The translations under genes were made by a program, and so were the position numbers. From Bacteroidetes bacterium ADurb.Bin037 (GTDB lineage: Bacteria; Bacteroidota; Bacteroidia; Bacteroidales; UBA932), in contig MWER01000011.1 of the NCBI GenBank assembly GCA_002071175.1, forward strand, positions 1-53,201: a stretch of DNA of 53,201 nt. Direction: 5' to 3'. The notes under the pieces were generated by a model, which searched no databases, had not been told where the DNA came from, and was given only the letters and a program-made list of their open reading frames with translations. Shown here one piece after another: positions 33,983-43,336 of the stretch (positions are counted from its first letter, which is position 1; every line of letters starts with the position of its first letter).

Positions 33983-35791
33983 ATGAAAAGGATACTTTTG
34001 TTGATACTGAGTGCTTTAAGCTTTTTGCAGGTAAATGCACAAGGTCAGTTTACCGTTGAAGTGCCCAATGTGGTAGCTACGGGAGAAAGATTCCGTCTTG
34101 TATTTACGGCTACAGACCTTCCTCACGAAGGGTTCAATCCACCGAAGATTGACGGGTTCCTGGTTCTGGCCGGACCGACCACATCTACGATGAACAGGAT
34201 GGAGTATATTAACGGCCGCAGGACCCAAAGCCGATCGATCAGCTATACCTACATATTGGAAGCGATTACAACGGGAAAATATACTATAGGAGAGGCTTCT
34301 GTCGTATCTGACGATGTAACCTACAGGACCCAGCCCATGACTGTGGAGGTGATTCAGCGCACTTCAGCAACAACGCGCCCGGAGCAGGAAGAAAGCACTA
34401 CTGCGACAACGGAAGTAAGTGATAAGGACGTTTTTTTGAGATTGACGATCAACAAGCGCAAGGTAGTCAAAGGAGAACCCCTTACTGCAACGCTCAGACT
34501 ATATACCAGGGTAAATGTGGCCGGTGCGGAAGACATCCGTTTCCCGACCTTCAACGGGTTCTGGAGCCAGGAAGTCTATGCACCCCAGCAGATAGAATGG
34601 CAGCGTGAAAACGTAGAAGGTGAAATATATCAGGTAGCCACCCTGAGAAGTTATGTGTTGCTACCCCAGCAGACAGGCGAAATACGCATTGATCCATCGG
34701 AGATAGTCTGTGTCATCCAGGTCCGCAATACACGAAGGGCACAATCTCTTCTGGACGAATTCTTCGATACGTACCAAACTGTGCGTAAGCGGGTTATCGC
34801 TCCTGCCGTCACAGTAAGAGTAAGCGATCTGCCTGCCGGTGCTCCCCCTTCTTTTTCAGGGGCAGTAGGAAAGTTTTCCCTCCGGACTGAAATGAGTAAG
34901 GATTCAATACGCTCACACGATGCCGTATCTATGTTCGTGACCATTACCGGGGAAGGAAATATTAATCTGCTGGAAGTGCCGCGGGTCCAGTTCCCTCCCG
35001 ATTTTGAAGTGTACGATGCCAGGATAACCGATAATTCCAGAAGCGCAGGCGGGACTTTTTCCGGCTCCAAGATATTTGAGTACCCCGTTATTCCAAGAAG
35101 TCATGGGGAATTCACCATAGAACCGGTAGTTTTCTCCTACTACGACATTGAGGCCGGACACTATAAAACGTTACGTTCTTCGCCCCTGACCATAAAAGTG
35201 GGAAGAAGCCCGGAAACGTTAGGTCCGGGAGTTCCTTTTACTCTGGGTACGCACAGGCGCAGTGTAGAAAGCCTTGCACAAGATGTCCGGTATATTTATG
35301 TTGCTATGCCTTCATGGCGGACAAAGGGTAAGTATTTTACGGGAAGTGTTTTCTATTTTATTCTGTTGTCAGGAATTTTTGCCGTGACGGGAGGTCTTTA
35401 CCTGTTGCTGGAAAAACGCCGGGTTCGTCGCAGCGATGTGATAAGGGTACGGAACAGCAAAGCAAACAAGGTGGCACGTACCCGCCTCAAAAAAGCAGGG
35501 ATGTTGCTCAAACAGCAACTTTTTGAGGGTTACTACGAAGAACTGCACCGTGCCCTGTGGGGATACATTGCTGATAAACTGGCTTTATCCCAGGCCGACT
35601 GTTCCAGGGAAAAGGTTACGGAAATGCTTACCGGACGCGATGTAGATGAAGATCTGATAAAAGACTACACAGGCTTGATAGAATCCTGCGAATTTGCGCG
35701 ATATGCGCCGGATCCCGGACAAATGGAAAAAGAGAGGATCTTTGAAAAAGCCGTTACGGCCATCAGTAAAATGGAACAAGCATTGAAATAA
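33983..35791 (+). CDS. batD: BatD, membrane protein of the aerotolerance complex
   Basis: 602 residues from the ATG at 33983 (MKRILLLILSALSFLQVNAQ, a signal peptide); an upstream TTG at 33962 overlaps the previous stop. A long periplasmic part of Ig-like beta domains begins FTVEVPNVVATGERFRLVF and includes LRLTINKRKVVKGEPLTATLRLYT and SKDSIRSHDAVSMFVTITGEGN. It is followed by a membrane helix (SVFYFILLSGIFAVTGGLYLLL) and a basic cytoplasmic helical tail of about 120 residues. This is the BatD/oxygen-tolerance family (PF13584). It lies 14 bp after the batBC fusion. Confidence 0.93.
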   Translation: MKRILLLILSALSFLQVNAQGQFTVEVPNVVATGERFRLVFTATDLPHEGFNPPKIDGFLVLAGPTTSTMNRMEYINGRRTQSRSISYTYILEAITTGKYTIGEASVVSDDVTYRTQPMTVEVIQRTSATTRPEQEESTTATTEVSDKDVFLRLTINKRKVVKGEPLTATLRLYTRVNVAGAEDIRFPTFNGFWSQEVYAPQQIEWQRENVEGEIYQVATLRSYVLLPQQTGEIRIDPSEIVCVIQVRNTRRAQSLLDEFFDTYQTVRKRVIAPAVTVRVSDLPAGAPPSFSGAVGKFSLRTEMSKDSIRSHDAVSMFVTITGEGNINLLEVPRVQFPPDFEVYDARITDNSRSAGGTFSGSKIFEYPVIPRSHGEFTIEPVVFSYYDIEAGHYKTLRSSPLTIKVGRSPETLGPGVPFTLGTHRRSVESLAQDVRYIYVAMPSWRTKGKYFTGSVFYFILLSGIFAVTGGLYLLLEKRRVRRSDVIRVRNSKANKVARTRLKKAGMLLKQQLFEGYYEELHRALWGYIADKLALSQADCSREKVTEMLTGRDVDEDLIKDYTGLIESCEFARYAPDPGQMEKERIFEKAVTAISKMEQALK

Positions 35792-35799
35792 ATGGTGGT

Positions 35800-36564
35800 A
35801 TGAAAAGGATAATTATTTATGTTGTTTTTTGTTTTGCGGCATTATTGACGGCAAGGAGCCAGGATGCAACAGACAGCCTTTGGAACAATGCCAACTCCCA
35901 TTATGCCGACGCACAATACCAGGAAGCGCTGGATGATTACCGGGAGATAGAACAATCGGGAAAGGAGTCTGCTGCCTTATATTACAATATCGGCAATACC
36001 TATTATCAAATGCGCTATATTGCCTATGCCATTCTTTATTACGAAAAAGCCCTGAGGTTGGAGCCCAACAATCAGGATATAATGTATAATTTAGAGATTG
36101 CAAGGGAGCAATGTACGGACAGGATCGAACCGGTACCTACTTTTTTTGTAGCAGACTGGATCCGCAAAAGCCATCAGCTGATGTCTTCAGATATGTGGGC
36201 CATTGTTTCTGTCATATTATTGATCCTTGCCCTGACTTTTTTCCTGCTCTTTCTTTTCGCAAGGTATGTGAAGTTCCGCAAAGCTGCCTTTATATTGTCT
36301 GTCATCATCTTTCTCTTTGCCGGAGTTTCCACTGCTTTTGCCTGGCAATCCAGGAAACAGGCGATTCGCCGGGACATAGCCATAGTGCTGGCTCCCGTCA
36401 GTTCGGTCAAATCTGCACCGGGATCGCAGGGAAAGGATTTGCTGGTTATTCATGAAGGCACCAAGGTACGTGTTGTGGAACAGATGGGTGAATGGGCGCG
36501 GATAGAATTGGAAGATGGCAGGCAGGGATGGGTAGCACTGAATGAGATTGTTTTTGTATATTAG
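35800..36564 (+). CDS. batE: BatE, TPR and SH3-like membrane protein
   Basis: 254 residues. Signal peptide IIYVVFCFAALLTARSQ; TPR repeats at about 30-110 (SLWNNANSHYADAQYQEALDDY, ALYYNIGNTYYQMRYIAYAILYYEKALRLEPNN). Two membrane helices follow (MWAIVSVILLILALTFFLLFLF and AAFILSVIIFLFAGVSTAFAW), then a C-terminal bacterial SH3 domain (VSSVKSAPGSQGKDLLVIHEGTKV, GEWARIELEDGRQGWVALNEI). This is the classic BatE layout. The gene is 8 bp after batD and closes the Bat set. Confidence 0.93.
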   Translation: MKRIIIYVVFCFAALLTARSQDATDSLWNNANSHYADAQYQEALDDYREIEQSGKESAALYYNIGNTYYQMRYIAYAILYYEKALRLEPNNQDIMYNLEIAREQCTDRIEPVPTFFVADWIRKSHQLMSSDMWAIVSVILLILALTFFLLFLFARYVKFRKAAFILSVIIFLFAGVSTAFAWQSRKQAIRRDIAIVLAPVSSVKSAPGSQGKDLLVIHEGTKVRVVEQMGEWARIELEDGRQGWVALNEIVFVY

Positions 36565-36588
36565 TAGCCTGAAAAATAGTAAGTATAG

Positions 36589-37230
36589 ATGGATTATAAC
36601 ACACAAAGAGAGAAACTTATATTGCCGGAATACGGCCGTTATATACAACAGATGGTACAGGAAGCTAAATTGATCCCGGACCGGGAAGCCCGTACAAGAC
36701 AGGTCAAGGCCATCATCAATGCCATGAGCGCTCTGAACCCTCACTTACGTGAGATGAACGATTACTATCACAAATTGTGGGATCATGTATACATAATTGC
36801 AGATTACGACCTGGACGTAGATGCCCCGTTCCCGCCTCCGACACGTGAGAGTTTTGTTGCCAAGCCACATATCATCACATCGGAAAGAGACCCTGTCAAG
36901 ATAATGCATTACGGAAGAAATATCCAAAATATGGTTACGGCTATAGCCTCCAAACCGGCCGGTGAAGAACGCGATGCCATGACAATGGCACTTGCATCCT
37001 ATATGAGAAAACAATACCTGATCTGGAACAAAGACACAGTCTCTGACAAAACGATCTTTAACGATATACGAACTCTTTCAAACGGTACTCTGACAGTCCC
37101 GGAAGGAGCCAAATTATCGGAAATACAGGGTGATTTCAGACAACCCAATACTCCCGGCGCACGTACGCGTCAGGGAGGACAGTGGCATAAGAATAAAAAG
37201 AAAAAAAGGTCAACATCAAATGGCCAGTGA
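36589..37230 (+). CDS. DUF4290 family protein
   Basis: 213 residues, soluble, starting MDYNTQREKLILPEYGRYIQ. The conserved features ARTRQVKAIINAMSALNPHLRE, HKLWDHVYIIADYDLDVDAPFPPP and YGRNIQNMV identify DUF4290, a family restricted to Bacteroidota with no known function. The C-terminus is basic (HKNKKKKRSTSNGQ), which suggests contact with nucleic acid or membrane. Its 3' end overlaps the start of ftsK by 11 bp. Confidence 0.88.
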   Translation: MDYNTQREKLILPEYGRYIQQMVQEAKLIPDREARTRQVKAIINAMSALNPHLREMNDYYHKLWDHVYIIADYDLDVDAPFPPPTRESFVAKPHIITSERDPVKIMHYGRNIQNMVTAIASKPAGEERDAMTMALASYMRKQYLIWNKDTVSDKTIFNDIRTLSNGTLTVPEGAKLSEIQGDFRQPNTPGARTRQGGQWHKNKKKKRSTSNGQ

Positions 37231-39445
37231 TAAAGAAAAAAAGCTTAATGTCCGCGAAAATATCAGGCTCATAACAGGTTGGTTATTCCTGGCACTGGGA
37301 GTTTATCTGCTCATTGCATTCGTCTCGTATCTGTTTACCTGGACGGTAGATCAAAGCCTGCTTTCGCACGATGACATATTTGTACCGGAGGCAGAAGTTG
37401 CCAACAGCGGAGGTATCATTGGCAATTACTGGTCAGATCTGTTTATCGGGAATCTGTTTGGGATAAGTGCCTTCATCATTCCTTTCTTTTGCATTGCAGT
37501 ATCGGTGTTTTTGCTAAAAATCAAACGTATCCGTATCATTCCTCTTTTTTTTACAACGGCTTTTGCCTGTATTATCTTTTCTATAGCGTTAGGATACATA
37601 TTCAGTTTCACATCGCTCAGATATGTTTTTGGTTCGGGTGTGGGAGGAACGTACGGATACCGGGTCAACGAATGGCTTATAAGTATGTTGGGTACTGCCG
37701 GTACGGGAGTACTGATCTTCTTTGTACTGACCGCTTTCCCTTTACCTTTTATTTATAGGTGGATCCGTAATAGAAAAGAAAAAAAAGGATTACAAAGTAC
37801 TGTTGCAGAGGAGACCGCTTTGGAACCTTCGCCCGTTACTGTGGTTGAACCTTTACCCGAGCCCATGACGGTTAAGGTCAAGGGAGATCAGGCTCCCGTC
37901 TTCGAAGTGGAAATTATCGAAGAAGAATCGACTTCCGGAGAAATGCTGTTTTACGATCCCAAACAAGATCTGCCAAGATATAAAAAACCCACACTCGATC
38001 TGCTGGAAGATTACAAGACAAGCATTACGGAAGTGTCTCATGAAGAACTGGAACGGAACAACCAGAAGATCGTGGAATGTCTGAGGACTTTTGATATTCA
38101 GATAGAGAAGATCGTGGCAACCCCGGGTCCCACGGTCACTTTGTATAAAATTGTGCTTTCACCCGGGATCAGGATCTCACAGTTCACGCGCCTTGAAGAT
38201 GACATTATGTTGTCGCTTGCTGCAAGGGGAATGCGTGTGATTGCACCCATTCCGGGGACCAATATGGTCGGGATTGAAGTTGCCAACGACAAGCCTTCCC
38301 TTGTTCCCATGAAGAGTGTGCTGGATTCCACCAAATTCAAGGAATCAAAAGATGATCTGCCGATCGTTCTTGGGAAAAGCATCTCGAACGAGATTGTAAT
38401 GCTGGACCTTGCCCGGTTACCACACTTGCTTGTAGCGGGTGCCACAGGCCAGGGGAAATCCGTTGCCTTGAATGCCATTCTGGCATCGTTACTGTATAAG
38501 ATGCATCCGGCTTACCTCAAATTGGTGCTTGTTGATCCCAAACGGGTGGAACTGAACTTGTATTCCAAGCTGGAAAACCATTTTCTGGCTAAACTCCCCG
38601 ATGCCGAGAGCCCTATCATCATCGATACGAAAAAAGTCGTTTATACGCTAAACTCCCTATGCATCGAAATGGACAACCGCCTGGAACTGTATAACAGGGC
38701 AGGTGTGAGAAATATTAAGGAATACAATGAGAAATTCCTGAAAAGGTCCCTGAACCCACAAAAGGGACACCGGTTCATGCCTTTTATCGTGTTGATCATT
38801 GATGAGTTTGCAGATCTGATCATGACTGCCGGCAGGGATGTGGAAGGCCCCCTTACCCGGTTGGCACAGATGGGACGCGCTTCGGGGATCCACCTGGTGA
38901 TTGCTACACAACGTCCCACGACCAACATCATCACAGGGACTATAAAAGCCAACTTCCCGGCCAGGATTGCTTTCAGGGTAGCCTCAAAAATTGATTCGCG
39001 AACCATCATTGACGTTTCCGAAGCCAACCAGTTGGTCGGACGCGGCGATATGCTCCTATCTGCAGGTACGGATCTGTTGCGTGCCCAATGTGCTTTTATT
39101 GATACTCCGGAAGTGGAACGTATAGTTGAATTCATTGGCGATCAACAGGGATATTCCGGTCCCATGGAATTGCCCGAATATTCGGAAACGGACAGGCAAG
39201 ATACGCTTTCTCCGCTTTCAGATCAACGTGATGAGCTATTTGAGGAAGCGGCAAGGTTATTGGTACAGAACGGTGAAGGATCTACTTCTCTTTTGCAGCG
39301 AAGGTTCCGCCTGGGCTACAATAGGGCGGGCAGAATTATGGACCAGTTGGAGGAAGCCGGTATCGTTGGTCCCCCCAGAGGAAGCAGTCCAAGGGAGTTG
39401 TTAGTCAATAGTCAGGAATTATTGGATGATCTTTTAGCAAAATGA
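37220..39445 (+). CDS. ftsK: DNA translocase FtsK
   Basis: 741 residues from the ATG at 37220 (MASDKEKKLNVRENI). An earlier in-frame start at 37130 would lie deep inside the DUF4290 gene. The N-terminal part has four membrane helices anchoring it at the division site. A short linker (about 200-280) leads to the motor: alpha domain, then beta domain with LLVAGATGQGKSVALNAILA (Walker A) and FIVLIIDEFADLIMTAG (Walker B). The C-terminal gamma winged-helix domain (LLVQNGEGSTSLLQRRFRLGYNRAGRIMDQLEEAGIVGP) recognises KOPS-type DNA. FtsK pumps chromosome ends toward XerCD/dif recombination at division. The gene overlaps lolA by 4 bp (ATGA). Confidence 0.97.
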   Translation: MASDKEKKLNVRENIRLITGWLFLALGVYLLIAFVSYLFTWTVDQSLLSHDDIFVPEAEVANSGGIIGNYWSDLFIGNLFGISAFIIPFFCIAVSVFLLKIKRIRIIPLFFTTAFACIIFSIALGYIFSFTSLRYVFGSGVGGTYGYRVNEWLISMLGTAGTGVLIFFVLTAFPLPFIYRWIRNRKEKKGLQSTVAEETALEPSPVTVVEPLPEPMTVKVKGDQAPVFEVEIIEEESTSGEMLFYDPKQDLPRYKKPTLDLLEDYKTSITEVSHEELERNNQKIVECLRTFDIQIEKIVATPGPTVTLYKIVLSPGIRISQFTRLEDDIMLSLAARGMRVIAPIPGTNMVGIEVANDKPSLVPMKSVLDSTKFKESKDDLPIVLGKSISNEIVMLDLARLPHLLVAGATGQGKSVALNAILASLLYKMHPAYLKLVLVDPKRVELNLYSKLENHFLAKLPDAESPIIIDTKKVVYTLNSLCIEMDNRLELYNRAGVRNIKEYNEKFLKRSLNPQKGHRFMPFIVLIIDEFADLIMTAGRDVEGPLTRLAQMGRASGIHLVIATQRPTTNIITGTIKANFPARIAFRVASKIDSRTIIDVSEANQLVGRGDMLLSAGTDLLRAQCAFIDTPEVERIVEFIGDQQGYSGPMELPEYSETDRQDTLSPLSDQRDELFEEAARLLVQNGEGSTSLLQRRFRLGYNRAGRIMDQLEEAGIVGPPRGSSPRELLVNSQELLDDLLAK

Positions 39446-40035
39446 CAATCAGAACATTTTTAACATATACGTTGCTGTTTGCTGTTTCAGGTACTTTAGG
39501 TTCCCAGACGACTACCGAATTGCTAAAGGAATTTGCCGGTCGCATTGCCGTAGCACCTGCCCTTGAAGCAAATTTCCTTTGGAATGAAACGGTTTCCGGG
39601 ACTATGGTGCTTCAGGGAGATAAATTCTTTATCCGTATGGACGAATTCAGTATCTATTGCAACGGTACTGAAAAGTGGTATTACAATGAAGGGATAGATC
39701 AATGGGAGACATTGCCGCATGACAGAAATTCAACGGAAATACTGGATAATCCTTCCGCTTTTTTTTCCCGACTGGATAAGGATTTTTACCAATCCGGGAC
39801 TCCCGTAAGGAAAGAAAGCCGGCAGGGAATTTCCCTGTGGGAACTTACGCTGGTGCCTCTTTCCATAGAATCACCTTTTACTTATGTGATAATCCAAATG
39901 ACCGTTGACAATCTTAATCCGTTCTTTATCCGTTATGCCCTCTCTGACGGTTCGGAATATTCTATAGAACTCCTTTCTTTCAAAAGTGTTCCGGCCCGTC
40001 CTTCCGGTTTCTTTTCACCGGATATTTCTCTTTAA
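39442..40035 (+). CDS. lolA: LolA-like outer-membrane lipoprotein carrier protein
   Basis: 197 residues. Signal peptide IRTFLTYTLLFAVSGTLGSQ. The remainder is a LolA-type half-barrel: APALEANFLWNETVSGTMVLQGDKFFIRMDEFSIYCNGTEKWYYNEGIDQWET. A C-terminal beta pattern ends FSPDISL. LolA-like proteins shuttle lipoproteins through the periplasm. It follows ftsK with a 4-bp overlap, a placement also seen in other bacteria. Its stop shares the bases TTAA with the stop of the convergent esterase gene. Confidence 0.85.
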   Translation: MTIRTFLTYTLLFAVSGTLGSQTTTELLKEFAGRIAVAPALEANFLWNETVSGTMVLQGDKFFIRMDEFSIYCNGTEKWYYNEGIDQWETLPHDRNSTEILDNPSAFFSRLDKDFYQSGTPVRKESRQGISLWELTLVPLSIESPFTYVIIQMTVDNLNPFFIRYALSDGSEYSIELLSFKSVPARPSGFFSPDISL

Positions 40036-40925
40036 ACTTTTCCCAGGTACTTTTGCAGGAATTCGGTCGTAAGTTGAAAGGCATCGCAGCCTGCCAGTGA
40101 TCTTTTAAGCATGAAGCAATGCCGTTCATTCGGGTAATCCAAAAGCTTGACATCGACTCCGTTCTCTGTCAACCTGTTGTAGTAACGGACACCTTCGTCG
40201 TGCAGGGAATCCCTCCCTGCAACAATCATCAATGCCGGAGGGAGTCCCTTAAGATCTTGATTGCTGGCATAAACGGGTGATATATACGGATCCCGGCCAT
40301 CAGCTCCGTTCATATAACAGAAATCAAATATATCGGATATTTTAGGGGGTATACACCCTTTAGGAAGGGGTTTTTTCCGTGCTGCCGTTGCTAGGTCCAG
40401 GGGAGGGCAGTTCAGGAACTGGCATACAAACGACATCTTTCCTTCCTTTATAGCTTTCATACAGGTAACGGTAGCCAGATTTGCTCCGGCGCTATGACCG
40501 CCGATAGCTATCCGTGCCGTATCTATACCGTATTCTTTAGCCTTATCATGCAAGTGTTCAATTACGGCATAGATCCGCAGGACGGCTGCAGGATAAGGAT
40601 GATCGGGGGCTTTGGGATAATCAATGCTGACGATCCTGCATTCAAGGATCCGGCTCCATTCAATATTCATTTTTTCATCCATTTCGGGACTACCCAAAAT
40701 AAATCCTCCTCCGTGCAGATCAATCAGGACCGGTCCGGGAGACGGATGCTCAAATCCGTACCATACAGTCCTGACAGGGCCGTATGGCGTATTGATCATG
40801 ACCTCCTTTCTAAGTGACGCATTCCTTTTTTTCATAAGTGAATACAACAAGCCGGATATGAATTTCTCCGCCTTGTGGAAGCGTCTGCCTTTGCGGTGGT
40901 TTTGCTCACGTGTAAGGGTTTTCAT
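40032..40925 (-). CDS. Alpha/beta hydrolase, hormone-sensitive-lipase-like esterase
   Basis: 297 residues. The oxyanion motif is DLHGGGFILGSPE (HGGG, about residue 70). The nucleophile elbow is IGGHSAGANLAT (Ser near 149), the acid is in VAGRDSLHDEGV and the His in YPNERHCFMLK. This is the HSL (family IV) carboxylesterase group. There is no signal peptide, so it is cytosolic. The substrate is unknown. It is the last gene of the pyrE unit, 17 bp after the RNA methyltransferase. Confidence 0.9.
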   Translation of the reverse strand: MKTLTREQNHRKGRRFHKAEKFISGLLYSLMKKRNASLRKEVMINTPYGPVRTVWYGFEHPSPGPVLIDLHGGGFILGSPEMDEKMNIEWSRILECRIVSIDYPKAPDHPYPAAVLRIYAVIEHLHDKAKEYGIDTARIAIGGHSAGANLATVTCMKAIKEGKMSFVCQFLNCPPLDLATAARKKPLPKGCIPPKISDIFDFCYMNGADGRDPYISPVYASNQDLKGLPPALMIVAGRDSLHDEGVRYYNRLTENGVDVKLLDYPNERHCFMLKRSLAGCDAFQLTTEFLQKYLGKV

Positions 40926-40942
40926 AATATGTATGTTTTATT

Positions 40943-42247
40943 TTATTTTTTCATTCGGTTATCCGGGATCAGGATCCTGCGTGAAACCGGATGCAGGTTA
41001 TTGGAGCGTGTTCCGAGGTTTTTTACAAATCCCACCGGAAAACCATCGTAAGTGAGCAACAGGTACCCTTTTTCAGTCCCCGGGGGAAACGTAAGGGATT
41101 CTCTGCGAAGGAACGCAAGTGCCTGCTGCAGATTTATCGTAAAAAGCGGATAAAAGTCCTTTTTAAGGTCCGTTGCCAATGCAAGGTCTGCCGTCGGGAT
41201 CCAGTCGTTACCTTTCCTGGAAGCAACAGCAATCCCGGAGTGAACAACAGGCAGGACTGACTCCAGGGCCAGCATTTCCCTGTGTAAAGACGAAGGAAAG
41301 GCTTTGAGCAAATCCCCTTTCATTGACCAGGAATAGTCGCCTTGAAGCGGTTGTGGAAAATGTGAAGGAAGGGGATTGCCGCCGCGTGCCCGGACTTTAT
41401 CCCGGCCTGAATTTCCGTCACTTCCTGTTTTTTCAAGTACGGCCATAAAAAAACCTTCCCCTCTAATGCGATGAGGAAGGAATTTTTGAGGACCTAAAAG
41501 GAGACGGGCACCCAATTGTTTTTGGATCCATTCAATTTGTTCCTCGTTTTCTTTGCTATTGAAGGTGCAGGTACTATATAGCAGTAATCCTCCTTTTCGC
41601 AGGGCCGGCCACAAATCTCCCAGGATACGTCTTTGTCTTGCGGCACAAAGTTCCACCTGTGCCGGAGACCAGGTTTTTCTGGCTTCGGGATCTTTACGGA
41701 ACAACCCTTCCCCTGAACAGGGGACGTCTGCAACGACTACATCAAAATATCCCTTCAGCTCCCTGAAAGCGGCAGGATCTTCCTGCGTAGTCATCACGTT
41801 TGGATAACCCCAGCGTGCCAGGTTTGCATTGAGCACGGGTATGCGGGAACGGATAATTTCGTTGCTTACTAAAAGGCCGTCTTCGGGGATTATATCCAAC
41901 AACAACGTACTTTTTCCTCCCGGTGCCGCACAGGCATCGAGAATACGCGGAGCATTCATTTCTTTAAGATACGGGGCCAGTTGCCAGACAGACATGCCGG
42001 AAGCTTCCTGCACATAATATGCTCCTGCATGAAAACGCGGATCGAGTGTGAAAACAGGCCTTTCTTCCAGGTATCTTCCCGCGGGACACCAAGGTACGGG
42101 AACAGATCCCGGAAAGAGTTCTTCGGAAGTTTTTTTTGTATGTTGCCGGATACTTACCGGTGATGGCGTATCTAAGGAAGCCAGCAAGAGTTCCGCCTCT
42201 CCGGGTGACAGCGATTGTTCCATCATTTTTTTGAAGTCCGTCATCAT
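40943..42247 (-). CDS. RNA cytosine-C5 methyltransferase, NOL1/NOP2/Sun (RsmF-like) family
   Basis: 434 residues. SAM motif I is ILDACAAPGGKSTLLLDII. The two functional cysteines are in VVADVPCSGEGLFRKDPE (motif IV) and LLYSTCTFNSKENEEQIEW (motif VI), as in m5C RNA methyltransferases. An N-terminal region carries RYLEERPVFTLDPRFHAGAYYVQEASG. The C-terminal part (about 290-434) resembles the extra RNA-binding region of RsmF/YebU. The target is probably 16S rRNA or tRNA; the specific position cannot be assigned. Confidence 0.93.
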   Translation of the reverse strand: MMTDFKKMMEQSLSPGEAELLLASLDTPSPVSIRQHTKKTSEELFPGSVPVPWCPAGRYLEERPVFTLDPRFHAGAYYVQEASGMSVWQLAPYLKEMNAPRILDACAAPGGKSTLLLDIIPEDGLLVSNEIIRSRIPVLNANLARWGYPNVMTTQEDPAAFRELKGYFDVVVADVPCSGEGLFRKDPEARKTWSPAQVELCAARQRRILGDLWPALRKGGLLLYSTCTFNSKENEEQIEWIQKQLGARLLLGPQKFLPHRIRGEGFFMAVLEKTGSDGNSGRDKVRARGGNPLPSHFPQPLQGDYSWSMKGDLLKAFPSSLHREMLALESVLPVVHSGIAVASRKGNDWIPTADLALATDLKKDFYPLFTINLQQALAFLRRESLTFPPGTEKGYLLLTYDGFPVGFVKNLGTRSNNLHPVSRRILIPDNRMKK

Positions 42248-42266
42248 AGCCTCCCGGATCGTCAGA

Positions 42267-42674
42267 TCACCGGTTCAGCCCTTCTGCCAATTGCTCTGTA
42301 AATTGATTTACAAAATCTTTCAGTTTCCCTCCAATCATCATTTTGATCATCATATTGAGTTCCGCATCGAGCTGGAGTTGCAGTTCACAACCTTCTTCCA
42401 ATGGCCGTATATTCAGATTCAGATTAAAAGTAAACGGAACGTTACCGTATTGTTCCATTACGATCAGGGTGGGTTCTTCCCGCCTGACGACCTGTACTCC
42501 TAATTGCATCCCCTGGGCCTTGGCCAGTATGGTATCCTTTGTGATCTCCACACTATCCTTTTTGTCTTCGGGCAGACGGTCTGCAAATTTTGAAAAATCA
42601 GAAAACAAATCATAAACGACTGTAGCCGGTTTATTGATATAACGGGCATCTCCCGTGATCTGTGTATTTCCCAT
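42267..42674 (-). CDS. SRPBCC (START/polyketide cyclase-like) family protein
   Basis: 135 residues. The sequence fits the SRPBCC fold: an opening strand NTQITGDARYINKPATVVYDLFSDFSKFADRLP, a central beta sheet, and a long C-terminal helix with MMIGGKLKDFVNQFTEQLAEGL. Such proteins bind hydrophobic ligands in a deep cavity; many hypothetical members remain without a known ligand. It lies 1 bp after the pyrE stop and is cotranscribed with it. Confidence 0.8.
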   Translation of the reverse strand: MGNTQITGDARYINKPATVVYDLFSDFSKFADRLPEDKKDSVEITKDTILAKAQGMQLGVQVVRREEPTLIVMEQYGNVPFTFNLNLNIRPLEEGCELQLQLDAELNMMIKMMIGGKLKDFVNQFTEQLAEGLNR

Positions 42675-42675
42675 A

Positions 42676-43308
42676 TTATCGTCCCCAGGTATTAGGTGTA
42701 AGACGCCATACCTTCAGTGTTTTAAGCTGTTCTTCATTGATGTAATTTCTTTCTGCAGCCTCCTGAATGAGCGTATTATAATTTGTAAGCGTGTGCAGTT
42801 CACAATTGCTTTTTTCAAAAGCCCTTCGCGCCACATCAAAATTATAGGAAAAGATAGCCACCACACCCAGGACGTCAGCACAGGAAATCCTCAGGCATTC
42901 GACCGCAGAAATGGCAGAATGACCTGTAGATATGAGATCTTCCACTACTACGACCTTCGATTTGGGCTCCAGTTTTCCTTCTATCTGGGCTCCCGTACCA
43001 TGGTCTTTTCTCTTCGGGCGGATGTAGATAAAAGGTTTATCCAGCCGGTCGGCTACGAGTGCCCCCATAGCTATGGCTCCGGTGGCCACTCCGGCTATGA
43101 CTTCTACCGAAGGATAATTATGCAGGATGGATTGGCACAGGGCTTCACAGACCATGTTGCGTACCGGAGGAACCGATAATACTTTCCTGTTATCGCAATA
43201 TATAGGCGACAACCATCCCGAAGCCCATTCAAAAGGCTTTTCCATATTGAGTTGCACGGCTTCAATTTCCAACAACTGTTGTGCAACCTTTTTTTCAACA
43301 GATTCCAT
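42676..43308 (-). CDS. pyrE: Orotate phosphoribosyltransferase
   Basis: 210 residues from the ATG at 43308 (MESVEKKVAQQLLEIEAVQL); a GTG three codons upstream is also open. It converts orotate and PRPP to orotidine 5'-phosphate. Signatures are FEWASGWLSPIYCDNRKVLS and IAGVATGAIAMGALVADRLDKPFIYIRPKRKDHGTG. The PRPP-binding motif is KVVVVEDLISTGHSAISAVE. The first gene of pyrE-SRPBCC-methyltransferase-esterase. Confidence 0.95.
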   Translation of the reverse strand: MESVEKKVAQQLLEIEAVQLNMEKPFEWASGWLSPIYCDNRKVLSVPPVRNMVCEALCQSILHNYPSVEVIAGVATGAIAMGALVADRLDKPFIYIRPKRKDHGTGAQIEGKLEPKSKVVVVEDLISTGHSAISAVECLRISCADVLGVVAIFSYNFDVARRAFEKSNCELHTLTNYNTLIQEAAERNYINEEQLKTLKVWRLTPNTWGR

Positions 43309-43318
43309 AATATTCACA

Positions 43319-43336
43319 TATCTTTGTGCAAATGTA
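43319..43336. promoter_or_regulatory. Overlapping divergent promoters for NUDIX gene and pyrE
   Basis: TATCTTTG at 43319-43326 (plus, TAnnTTTG) ends 5 nt before the NUDIX ATG at 43332. TACATTTG on the minus strand at 43329-43336 lies 20 nt before the pyrE ATG. The NUDIX start codon lies inside the pyrE -7 element. The two elements are 2 bp apart and cannot both be occupied. Confidence 0.55.
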
